A stretch of 64,000 nucleotides of DNA from Rhodeus uyekii. Its lineage: Eukaryota > Chordata > Actinopteri > Cypriniformes > Acheilognathidae. Below the pieces are notes generated by a model. That model had not been told where the DNA came from, did not search any database, and was given only the letters and a program-made list of their open reading frames with translations. Both the position numbers and the translations under genes were made by a program. Location: NCBI GenBank assembly GCA_037043235.1, contig JAWRVZ010000136.1, positions 1,736,001-1,800,000 of the forward strand, written 5' to 3'. Positions 45,762-55,094 of this stretch are shown here, one piece after another (the first letter of the stretch is position 1; every line of letters begins with the position of its first letter).

Positions 45762-46763
45762 AAATCTCTGCATTTTACCATAAATAAAATGTCTGTCTCT
45801 TTTTCTGTCTCCGATTCATTCCTTCGATTTTGTATCACACATTCTCCTTAGACTCGTTTACCTTTGCTTCTTCCTCTATTTCTTGCATTTTTTTGTGCTC
45901 TTCTCACTTTCACTCATGTAACATCACCACACTTTCATGTTTCCGCCACCATACAACACAAGAAACTTGACATGAGGCACAGGGGAATTTTACGGTGTTA
46001 GTAATCATCCAGAAATATATAGCATAACATTCACTCCTACCATCAAAAAAAAAAAAATCCACCATTTACATGCGACCGAAGAGATTTCGTACATCTGCCA
46101 TGCAAACATTTGAGGAATCTAAGCATGAATTGCATTTTAATGAGTATGTAAGATTTAAAACTCTATCTGTTGGTGGTTCCTCTCCACATCACTTTGTCTC
46201 AGTGTTTTCCTCAATATCTATCGCTTTCTGCTTTTTTTCTTGTCGTCATTATCATGGGAAAACAGCAGAAGTGGCAATTTAAAAGAGAAAAACATCTCTC
46301 TACCTGACTGAACACACAGATGAGTTTTAGGACGTGGCTGCCTTGTGTACACATATGCCTCAGTGGGTACACTCTTTCAATTTCATATTCAAATCTTCTT
46401 TACATGGGAAAATATGTACCGCCTAATGAAGGCAGGGCAGAGCTCGCATACATGTGTGTGTGAGAGTGAGTGTTTGATTCATATCCATGTTTCATTACAT
46501 CTGACAGTGACATGAAGCCACAGCAACATCTATTTTCACTCTCATTCATTCTCTTACTCACTCTTTCATGGGCTCATACGCATCAATGCGCAACAGAGCA
46601 AAAGGAACCGATGCAGTGTGATTGAACCCAACATATGATGTGAAACACTTCTTACATCAGTCCATTATCCAAGTTGGAACTCAAATCAACCCTTTATACA
46701 GTAAAAACTGGAAACTGACACTAAGGTTCAAACGCTTGAGATCAATTGTGTTCATTTGAGCGT

Positions 46764-46791
<28 letters not shown>
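46764..46791. repeat. (TA)n microsatellite
   Basis: 28-bp TA run. Confidence 0.9.
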
Positions 46792-46794
<3 letters not shown>

Positions 46795-46837
46795 ACAATT
46801 TCTTGATCAGCCAATCAGTATATCAGATTTGTGAAGT

Positions 46838-48795
46838 GTTATGTATATGTGAACCTAGTTCTATAAAAAGAGAATGAGATGCTGTGTTTATAAGCTAGGT
46901 GAATGCTTTAGCATATTGACTCATGAAGCACTATCGAATCGTTATTGACTATCGATAACATTACGGACTGAAGACGTCATGAATCAGGAGGATAAAGGTG
47001 CGCCGGAAACCGGAAGTGGCAGTTAGACAAGTGTCTGAAGTAAGGCACCCGGCAGGCATGTAGGATATGTGACAGAACAATGCAGCGTCTCGTTCCCTCT
47101 TCGGGGAACTACGGTTACATACGTAACCTGAGATGTTCCCTTTCAAGGTAACTCACACTGCGTCAGAACACTAGGGGAATGAGAATACCATCACAGTGAC
47201 AAAGGCCTGCCGAGTGAAATGTAGCTCACTACTTAAGCACCAGTGTTCCTGGAGCGTAAATTCAGGTCTAACTGGTAGAACCTCAAAGAGGTATGCGTAG
47301 AAGACCAGTCTGCTGCATCATAAACATCAGCAAACAATACTCCTGCAATTAGAGGCAGCCACACTCCTATTGGAGTGGGCGCAAACCACCATAAGAAAGA
47401 TTGTACTCATAAGCCATAAGATAGCCTCAACTATCCACCTGCTCATAGTTGGTTTAGAAGCCGGGGCCTAGTTAGGGGTCCCGAAACCGACAAACAGCTT
47501 GTCAGTCTTGCACCACAGGGTAGCTCTGTGGACGTAGGCTTATTTCTCAGTTCCCGGTCATGATCAAGAAATGGTGGAGGACAGAAGGTCTTCAGTACGA
47601 TGGAGTGTGCTGCATTAGTAGAAACTTTGGACTCATAGACCAGTCTGGGGTACAGAAAAGCTTTAGCCATACAGCCAGGGGTGAATTCCAGGCACGAAGC
47701 GAAAACTAATAGAACTTGCAGATCTCCTATCCTCTTAATAGAAGTGATAGCAAGGAGAAACCTAATAATTATCTGGAGCACCAGAGACAGATTCTTGTCC
47801 GGAACCTTGGTACATAATGCTGGCCCCAACATCAGTGTGCCATGGAGGAAACGTGTAACAAAGGGGTCTCTCCCCGATTGACATTCCACTAAGAGATACG
47901 TGGTAAGCAGCTATGGCAGCCACGTAAACCTACAATAGGACGGGCTAACCCTGCAAATAATCTGTCTTGTAGGAACTCCAGCATGTTGCCAATATGATAG
48001 GTAACTGGGTTCAACTGCATTTCACTGCACCAAGAAGTGAATAGTTTCCCATTCAGGGCATACAGGTGCCCTGGAGTGAGAATGGTCTCAACAACTTTGT
48101 TTGAGAGACCAGAGTCTTTGAGCTGGGCCCCCTCACAGTTCTGGGCAAGGATGAACTATCAAGCCCACTGCCTGGAAGAATCCAGAATTCCGTCCTGATC
48201 AGAATCTCCCAAGGAGATCCATAGAGGAGGGACACCCGGTCCGAGAACCACACTCTTCCCAACACAGGGCAATTAAGGTGAGACAGACATTGTCCTGGCA
48301 AACTCTCTCTAGATCTCCTGGGAGCAGAGCAATCGGGGGAAATATGTACACACACAGCCTCGGCCACATCTAAACTGTAGTGTCCAACTGTAGCAAGAGA
48401 GCACATTCTACTTCACATTCAGTCTTAACCCTAAATCTTTCATTTAAGCAAGAATGGCATCTCAATGCCAATCCGCTAACTGCTGTGACTGAGTGGGTAT
48501 CAACCAGTCATTGATGTAATTAAGAAGAGTTAAAGAGCTAGGCCGAAAAGATGTACCCAGTACTGGTAGGACTTACCCCCAAAGGTGAATCTGAGGAACT
48601 TCCTGAGTTGAGGAAGGATTGAGATATGGAAATATGCATCTATGGTGATAAACATTCCTCAGATCTGATTTGCATAAAAATTTGTTTCAATGTTAACACG
48701 CTGAATTTTAACCAACCACTGAGAGATATCTGGTAAGCATTTCCACGTCACCATAAACTCTACTAGGCCGGGGAACCAACCTATTGAACCCGGGA
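46838..48795 (-). mobile_element. DIRS copy C, right-truncated
   Basis: Left terminal repeat with near-CRE AGACGTCA (46972-46979) and GATAAAGG box, internal complementary region (47084-47190, CGTCTCGTTCCCTCTTCGGG and onward), recombinase remnant (47220-48100), methylase-like remnant (48130-48380) and two RT pieces (48390-48660, 48680-48795) follow the standard DIRS order. RNase H and the catalytic centre of RT are deleted, and gag and the right terminal repeat are absent. Sequence similarity stops inside the RT N-terminus, where LTR-like sequence begins. Confidence 0.85.
47443..48100 (-). pseudogene. Tyrosine recombinase remnant (DIRS copy C)
   Basis: The minus-strand frame 47443-47889 aligns with the intact recombinase: DPLVTRFLHGTL, the ITSIKRIGDLQ segment with the first catalytic arginine, and the NAAHSIVLKTFCPPPF segment. 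Frameshifts separate it from the HxxR and tyrosine boxes and from the N-terminal part. Inactive. Confidence 0.8.
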
Positions 48796-48799
48796 TATT

Positions 48800-48997
48800 C
48801 AAAAGTCTGATATTTGTTAACTCACGCACGCACGCACTGTCAACAACTGACAAACACATGGGAATGTGATTGGGTTTTTATGACAAGCACGGGATGGGAA
48901 ACAGCTGACGGGAATTAAGGTAAGTAATTAGACACAGACAGGTGCGTGTAGGACATGGAAGATACATAGAAGGGACCCGGATGTGAAGACTGTGACA
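48800..48997 (-). mobile_element. LTR fragment (minus)
   Basis: Ends ACTGTGACA at 48997; on the minus strand it therefore starts TGTCACAGTC like the other LTRs of this window. The other end is lost at the junction with DIRS copy C near 48800, next to a short (ACGC)n run. Confidence 0.55.
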
Positions 48998-49767
48998 TGT
49001 ATATTGTTATCACATCAATTATCAGCCTTTTGATACTGGATAATTGTGCATAATCTTTTTTTTTTTTTATTAAGATTATCTTTGCAGTTCCCTAACACTT
49101 ATTTAAAGTTGATCTTCAAAAACACTACTAATTTAATAACACCCTTAAATGTAATATTCATTCTTTCAAAGAAAATATAAATTTTCCATACTTTCAAGTT
49201 TATAATTGAAGCAATATAGAATTTAATAATTTTAATATCGGATATTGTTGGATATGTGATGAAAATAATTATTGGCTTACATTGTTGCAATACTAATAAA
49301 ATGTCATCTGTACACATTGAAAATACTTTTTTATGGCTTTGTGTGCATATATTAAATTTATATGATATTATACAATGCACATGAGCAGCATAATATAACA
49401 ATAATTAAAAGTAAAATCAAATCTTTGGCAGTAATATTTCCATGTTCCTTTAGAACGATGGAGACGAACGGTATTAAAATTGCACATCATTCAAATTGAT
49501 CATTATTGCTCTAACATGATTTGATTGCCCATTTTTGCATTTTTCTGAGGCATCACATAATGCCTGAAGCCAAATAACCAAATACAATGCAAGTGATTAT
49601 CTAATGGGTCCCAGTCTCATTACCACCATGGTGCATATTGACTATTTATAATTATGGTGTGTGCAAATAAAAACTGGCCTGTGAATATATGTTTTAACTT
49701 AAAACCAGCATAAACCAGTATGTAGTAACAAACAACATAAAACCCGTCTAAAACCAGCCCTTTTAAA
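48998..49767. other. Unannotated DNA
   Basis: Strongly AT-rich. No features recognised. Confidence 0.45.
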
Positions 49768-49880
49768 GAGATAGTTTACCCAAAAATGAAAAATCTGTCA
49801 TCATTTACGCGTCCTCATATTATTCCAAACCTGGAAAACTTGTGAATCCAGTGGTTTAGTCAAAATTTTCTGAAGAGGAG
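49768..49880 (+). mobile_element. MITE fragment
   Basis: GATAGTTTACCCAAAAATGA opens the same dispersed repeat family as at 7319 and 31243. Only the left part is recognisable. Confidence 0.55.
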
Positions 49881-50439
49881 TGAAAAAAATGAACAGATTT
49901 AAAAATATAAACACTGATCAGCAAAACAGAAGGTCAACCGAACCTGCTTGACACATGAGAAAAAAAGCTTCTTTGGGAAACTCAAATGTAAATTTTTTAT
50001 GTGAATAAAAGCCTAAATTAAATCTGTTCAATATATAAAGCGATTGTGTCTCTTCAGACGGTTTGGATTAAACCACTCAATTCATATGGATTAGTTTTAC
50101 GATCTCTTTATTACAGTGAAGAAAATCTACATCATGAAGAAAACCTATACATCAATTTTTACAACACGTGAGCTGCACATAATCACAATGTAACCAAATA
50201 CAGAATGTGCTATTCATATTGAGCTCTGCTAGCTACTTTCGTCTGATTACAGTAGGGTTATGTGATCATGCCTTGGATACAACCACTGCTCTATTTCCCC
50301 TTTGCTGGCCAAGCTGGTCAAAGCTGATGATGTGATTTGTTTAACAAAGAATGCTAACCGGTTAAGCTAGTTTATTTCAGCAGGGCTTGTGGTTTAGCCG
50401 TTTTAAACTCAGTTGTCAGAGGAAGTGGACCAAAAAAAT

Positions 50440-51349
50440 AATAAAAAATTACACCCTCATAGCATGATACTGCCACCACCATGCTTCATGTTGGGACTGT
50501 ATTGGACAGGTGATGAGCAGTGCCTGGTTTTCTCCACACATACTGCTTAAAATTAAGGACAAAAAGTTCTATCTTGGTCTCATCAGACCAGAGAATCTTA
50601 TTTCTCCACCATCTTGGAGTCCTTCAGGTGTTTTTTTAGCAAACTCCATGCGTGTTTTCATGTGAGTTACACTGAAGTGAGGTCTCCATCAGGCCACTCT
50701 GCCATAAAGTCCCAACTGGTGGAGGGCTGCAGTGATGGTTGACTTTCTACAACTTTTTCTCCCATCTCCCGACTGCATCTCTGCAGCTCAGCCACAGTGA
50801 TCTTTGGGTTCTTCTTTACCTCTCTCACGAAGGCTCTTCTCCCCGGATAGCTCAGTTTTCCAGATGGCCAGCTCTAGGAAGGGTTCTGGTTCTGGTCGGC
50901 ACTGTGCTCTTAGGAACCTTAAGTGCAGCAGAATGTTTTTGTAACCATGGCCAGATCTGTGCATTGCCACAATTCTGTCTCTGAGCTCTTCAGGCAGTTC
51001 CTTTGACCTCGTGATTCTCATTTGCTCTGACATTCACTGTGAGCTGTAAGGTCTTATATAGAAAGGTGTGGGGCTTTCCTAATGAAGTCTAATCAGTATA
51101 ATCAAACACAGCTGGACTCAAATGAAGGTGTAGAACCAACTCAAGGCATAATCCGAAGAAATGGACAGCACCTGAATTAAATATATGAGTGTCACAGCAA
51201 AGATTCTGATTACCGGTACATAGGACCATGTGATATTTCATTAATGAGGAAAAAATTTACTTTAAAAATTAAATGATTTTAGAAAATGGTTGCAATAAAA
51301 CAAAGTGTGAAAAATTTAAGGGGGTCTGAATACTTTCCGTACCCATTGT
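50440..51349 (-). mobile_element. Tc1-like transposon, truncated
   Basis: The right end (51320-51349) is a Tc1-type terminal repeat: GTCTGAATACTTTCCGTACC then CATTGTG. On the minus strand a transposase start follows, then non-coding decay of the catalytic region (CTCATCAGACCAGAGAATCT near 50578 is the antisense of a conserved Tc1 transposase segment). The left part, including the third catalytic residue and the other terminus, is missing. Confidence 0.85.
50788..51033 (-). pseudogene. Tc1-like transposase N-terminal remnant
   Basis: 81 codons beginning MSEQMRITRSKELPEELRDR, then IVAMHRSGHGYKNI: the first helix-turn-helix (paired-like) DNA-binding subdomain of Tc1 transposases. After about residue 38 the frame becomes degraded, with the second HTH scrambled by indels. 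It lacks the DDE catalytic domain. Not functional. Confidence 0.8.
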
Positions 51350-51645
51350 GTGGTGAATAAAATGTATTTTAGTGTAATTTTTATTGGACTTTGTATGTCG
51401 TCAATTTAAACATATTTGTAAGTTAATTAAGTGCATTTAAAATATACTCACTGTAACACGTGATCCTGTCTGTGTCATCGTCTCACTCCCTACACCTGTC
51501 TTGTAATCAATGTCATTAAGTTTCACCAGCTGTTAATCATCATGTGTCTCCATATATACTCCCTCATGTTCTTTAGTAATTTGTCGGTTATTGAATGTAT
51601 GTTCCTGTTTGCTGTCGTATGTGGATGTTTCCTGTCGTTAGAATA

Positions 51646-51852
51646 AACGTCTCGGGTTACTTATGTAACCCTGGTTCCCTGAGGGGAACGAGACGCTGTG
51701 TCGAAGCACTAGGGGAAATAGCCTTGCGTGAGTCACGTGAAGATCTATGCAACCAATGAGAAGCGAACGCGTGTGAATGCGTCACTGCCGGCCGCAGCCG
51801 GTGACGTCATGAGGAAGAGCATAAAGCGCGTCTGAAACCGGGGCGCGTCAGC
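51646..51852 (+). repeat. Left terminal region and inverted repeat
   Basis: 51646-51700 is the unique left terminus with a GGGTTAC-TTAT-GTAACCC quasi-palindrome. 51695-51852 is the 158-bp inverted repeat, identical to the reverse complement of 56632-56789. It holds CCAAT (51753-51757), CRE TGACGTCA (51802-51809) and CATAAAGC. Confidence 0.95.
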
Positions 51853-51900
51853 CATGAATGCCTGAAGCGGGCCCGGATGCGCCCGGAGCTGAGGCCAAGA

Positions 51901-51996
51901 CACAGCGTCTCGTTCCCCTCAGGGAACCAGGGTTACATAAGTAACCCGAGACGTTCCCTTTCAGGGAACTCGAGCTGTGTCGAAGCACTAGGGGAA
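51901..51996 (+). repeat. Internal complementary region (ICR)
   Basis: 51901-51955 is a perfect reverse complement of the left terminus 51646-51700 (55/55). 51954-51996 is a perfect reverse complement of the right terminus 56767-56809 (43/43). The two halves overlap by TT, matching the AA at both element ends. In the DIRS model the ICR templates joining of the two termini into a circle. Confidence 0.96.
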
Positions 51997-52046
51997 CGCT
52001 ATGCCAACGCCACCTCAGCGAGGTCAGCATCCGGGTGTGTCCCAGC

Positions 52047-53201
52047 TCACTGAGAGAGCACCCTGGTTCCCGGGGCGGCATCGAGGTCTAGCTGGTAGAA
52101 CCTCATGAATGTGTGCGGCGAGGACCAGCCAGCCGCAGCACAAACGTCAGGCAAGGAGACTCCGGAGAGGAGAGCCTTGGATGCCGCCATGCTCCTAGTG
52201 GAGTGGGCTCGGACCCTCAAAGGAGAAGCATGTCCGGCCGACTCATAAGCTAGACAGATAGCCTCGACTATCCACCTGCTCAGAGTTTGCTTGGAAGCTG
52301 GGGCACCCTCGGGGGCCCCAAAGCAAACGAACAGTTGGTCCGACTTACGCCACGTGGCAGTCTTGTGAACGTAAGCGTCCAGTGCTCGCACTGGACAGAC
52401 CTTGTTCTTGTGCTCCTGCTCATGATCGTCAAATGGGGGAGGGCAGAAGGCCTGCAGCGTGACAGACCGAGCCACATTAGTGGGAACCTTGGGGACGTAG
52501 CCCGGCCTCGGGTGGAGGAAAGCTTTCGCCATCCCGGGCGCAAACTCAAGACATGATGGGGCCACTGAGAGGGCCTGAAGGTCCCCGACCCTCTTAAGCG
52601 AAGTGATAGCCAGCAAAAGAAGGGTTTTTAGCGAGAGGTACTTGATAGAGATACCCTCTAGAGGTTCAAAGGGTGGCTGGGACAAGCCTAGGAGTACCAT
52701 GGACAAGTCCCAGGCAGGCACCCTGGTCTGAGCCGCAGGTCTCAGCCTTAATGTACCACGGAGGAAACGAGTGACTAGGGGGTCCCTGCCCAAGGACACC
52801 CCACCCAGAGGTACGTGGCAAGCCGCTATAGCAGCCACGTAGACCTTCAAGGTGGAGGGGGACAGCCCTGCCACAAATCTTTCTTGCAGGAACTCCAGTA
52901 CTTTGCCAATTTGGCAGGTTACTGGGTTCAGCTGCCTTTCACTACACCAAGAAGTGAAGAGCTTCCACTTCAAGGCGTAGAGTTTCCTCGTGGAGGGAGC
53001 TCTGGACTGCAGGATGGTCTCAACAACCTCGGCTGAGAGACCGGCCTCTATGAGCTGGGCCCCCTCAGGGGCCAGACCCACAGTTTCAACGGCCCTGGTT
53101 GCGGGTGAAGAATGCAACCTTCCGCCTGGGACAGAAGGTCCCTCCTGATCGGGATCTCCCAGGGGACCCCGTCGAGGAGGGACACAAGGTCCGCGAACCA
53201 T
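52047..53201 (-). CDS. DIRS tyrosine recombinase
   Basis: Integrates the circular DNA intermediate in place of an integrase. The frame is open upstream to 54899 but overlaps RT in another frame there; I chose the ATG at 53201 (384 codons) because recombinase similarity starts shortly after it, so the true start is uncertain. RAPSTRKLYALKW marks the core-binding N-terminal domain (about residues 55-70). The catalytic domain shows the first arginine in SLKRVGDLQ, the HxxR box in RAHSTRS (about 52200), and GWSSPHTFMRFYQ with the nucleophilic tyrosine at codon 52095-52097, 15 residues from the C-terminus. All tetrad residues are present. It ends at TGA, about 50 bp from the ICR. Overlaps the RT gene 3' end (53048). 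Expression presumably from the downstream position of a polycistronic transcript. Confidence 0.93.
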   Translation of the reverse strand: MVRGPCVPPRRGPLGDPDQEGPSVPGGRLHSSPATRAVETVGLAPEGAQLIEAGLSAEVVETILQSRAPSTRKLYALKWKLFTSWCSERQLNPVTCQIGKVLEFLQERFVAGLSPSTLKVYVAAIAACHVPLGGVSLGRDPLVTRFLRGTLRLRPAAQTRVPAWDLSMVLLGLSQPPFEPLEGISIKYLSLKTLLLLAITSLKRVGDLQALSVAPSCLEFAPGMAKAFLHPRPGYVPKVPTNVARSVTLQAFCPPPFDDHEQEHKNKVCPVRALDAYVHKTATWRKSDQLFVCFGAPEGAPASKQTLSRWIVEAICLAYESAGHASPLRVRAHSTRSMAASKALLSGVSLPDVCAAAGWSSPHTFMRFYQLDLDAAPGTRVLSQ

Positions 53202-55039
53202 ATTCTGGACGGCCAGTGGGGGGCCACTAGCGTGAGACGGACCTTGTCCCGGCGAACCTTGGCCAGAACTCCCGGGAGCAGAGCGATCGGGGGAAAAGCA
53301 TACAGGCGTAACCTCGGCCATGCCTGCGTCACGGCATCCCGCCCCAGAGGCGCTGGATGTGTGAGTGAAAACCACAGAGGGCAATGGGAGTTTTCTACCG
53401 AGGCAAACAGGTCGACCTGTGCCTTTCCGAACCTTTCCCAAATTTGCTCCACCACCTCGGGGTGGAGTCGCCATTCCCCTGGTCTCGCCCCCTGTCTCGA
53501 CAGGGCGTCTGCTCCCACATTCTGGACCCCCGGGATGTAAGCCGCCCGGATGGAGAGCAGCTTTCCCTGGGCCCAGAGGAGGATCTGTCGCGCCATCTTG
53601 TAAAGTGGTCGCGAACGCAGACCCCCCTGGTGATTGATATACGCAACCGCAGTCATGCTGTCGGTGAAAACAGTGACATGGTGGTCGCGAAGGTCCGGTA
53701 GGAACGCACGGAGTGCTTTGCGGATCGCCAGTAACTCTAACATGTTTATGTGCCAGGTTTGGTGCCGACTGTTCCATAGACCTTGTGAGGAGCGGTCTCT
53801 CAAGACCGCCCCCCAGCCCGAGAGGGAGGCATCTGTCGAGAGAGAGACTCTCCGAGCCAGAGCCCCTAGCACTGGGCCTTGAGACAGAAACCAAGGATTC
53901 TTCCACATACTCAAGGCGCGTAGGCATCGCCCCGTGACCTTGATAATGCGAAGCGGGTTCCCTTTCGGGGAAAACCCCTTGGTCTTTAGCCACCACTGCA
54001 GGGGTCTCATGTGCAGCAGGCCCAACGGGATGACGCAGGAAGCCGCTGCCATGAGCCCTAACACCCTCTGGAAGTGTCTGACAGTGAGTGGCTGGCCTAA
54101 CTTGATGCTCTTGACGGCTGAACAGATAACTTGGATGCGCCCGGGGGAAAGCCGGGCCGACATCGCTACTGAGTCCCAGACGACTCCCAAGAAGGTGGTT
54201 CTCTGAGCAGGAGAAAGGACACTCTTCTTGGCGTTCAGCCTCAACCCCAGCTCCTTTATGTGTGCGAGCACTACATCTCGATGTTGCTCCGCCAACTGCG
54301 GCGACTGGGCCAGAATAAGCCAGTCGTCTATATAGTTTAAGACACGGATGCCCCGTGACCGCAGGGGAGCTAGAGCAGCGTCCACGACTTTCGTAAACGT
54401 GCGGGGTGAGAGCGCTAGGCCGAAAGGAAGCACCCGATACTGGTACGCCTTTCCCCCAAAGGCGAACCTCAGGAACTTCCTGTGTTGCGGAAGGATGGAG
54501 ACATGGAAATAAGCGTCCTTGAGGTCGACTGTGACAAACCAATCCTCGGATCTGATCTGCACTACAATCTGTTTGAGCGTTAGCATTTTGAACTTTAGAC
54601 GCTTGACCGCACGATTCAAGAGACGTAAATCCAGAATGGGCCGCAACCCTCCATCCTTCTTTGGAACTATGAAGTACCGGCTGTAGAACCCGGACTTGCT
54701 CTCTGCGAGGGGTACATACTCGATGGCCCCTTTCGCCAGCAAAGTGTCTACTTCTTGTTCCATGACCAGAGCCTGCTGAGGGCCTACAGCAGACTGTAGG
54801 ACCCCCGAGAACTGGGGTGGTGAGACCCCGAACTGAATGGCGTACCCTAAGGTGACCGTGCGCAGGACCCACTGAGAGATACCGGGTAGCCGTGACCACG
54901 CATCCCGGAATTCTACTAGGGGAACCAGCCTCCCGGGGCTGGCCTCTGGTGCTGATGGCATGTCCACCACTGGGCCGGGATTTCCGGATTCCCGGGTGGA
55001 GTGCTCTAGGACCCTCCTCAGAGGGGGTGGTTTTCCCAT
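53048..55039 (-). CDS. DIRS reverse transcriptase / RNase H / methylase-like protein
   Basis: 663 codons from ATG 55039. Copies element RNA into DNA. Reverse transcriptase lies at about residues 95-290: VDLKDAYFH at 171-179 with catalytic Asp, LPFGLALSP at 204-212, and YIDD at 236-239. RNase H is at about 398-515 with acidic residues D403 (STDAS), E435 (MLELLA), D460 (FTDS) and D511 (ADALSR). Residues 541-640 (VDLFAS start, YAFPP near the middle) correspond in position to the adenine-methylase-like domain reported for DIRS elements; its activity is unproven. No protease and no integrase. Lies 56 bp downstream of gag and overlaps the recombinase gene. No stops or frameshifts, so probably functional. 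Confidence 0.95.
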   Translation of the reverse strand: MGKPPPLRRVLEHSTRESGNPGPVVDMPSAPEASPGRLVPLVEFRDAWSRLPGISQWVLRTVTLGYAIQFGVSPPQFSGVLQSAVGPQQALVMEQEVDTLLAKGAIEYVPLAESKSGFYSRYFIVPKKDGGLRPILDLRLLNRAVKRLKFKMLTLKQIVVQIRSEDWFVTVDLKDAYFHVSILPQHRKFLRFAFGGKAYQYRVLPFGLALSPRTFTKVVDAALAPLRSRGIRVLNYIDDWLILAQSPQLAEQHRDVVLAHIKELGLRLNAKKSVLSPAQRTTFLGVVWDSVAMSARLSPGRIQVICSAVKSIKLGQPLTVRHFQRVLGLMAAASCVIPLGLLHMRPLQWWLKTKGFSPKGNPLRIIKVTGRCLRALSMWKNPWFLSQGPVLGALARRVSLSTDASLSGWGAVLRDRSSQGLWNSRHQTWHINMLELLAIRKALRAFLPDLRDHHVTVFTDSMTAVAYINHQGGLRSRPLYKMARQILLWAQGKLLSIRAAYIPGVQNVGADALSRQGARPGEWRLHPEVVEQIWERFGKAQVDLFASVENSHCPLWFSLTHPAPLGRDAVTQAWPRLRLYAFPPIALLPGVLAKVRRDKVRLTLVAPHWPSRIWFADLVSLLDGVPWEIPIRRDLLSQAEGCILHPQPGPLKLWVWPLRGPSS

Positions 55040-55094
55040 GGCGGGCTGACTGGTCAGCTGCTCCAGGGATACACCACCTTGTTGCGGCTTGGCG

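Larger units (their letters stand above)
43288..46837. other. Unannotated intergenic DNA
   Basis: AT-rich with an interrupted (TA)n stretch near 43335-43390 and a (TA)n run at 46764-46791. The 45.45-45.80 kb part is unique-looking and contains paired octamer sites. Open frames at 43.7-44.4 kb overlap on both strands and have no recognisable domains. Confidence 0.4.

Noticed and set aside
52047..54899. Single 950-residue protein
   Set aside because: The first ~570 codons are the antisense-of-nothing third frame over the RT gene; only the last ~380 codons show recombinase similarity. I annotated the recombinase part alone.
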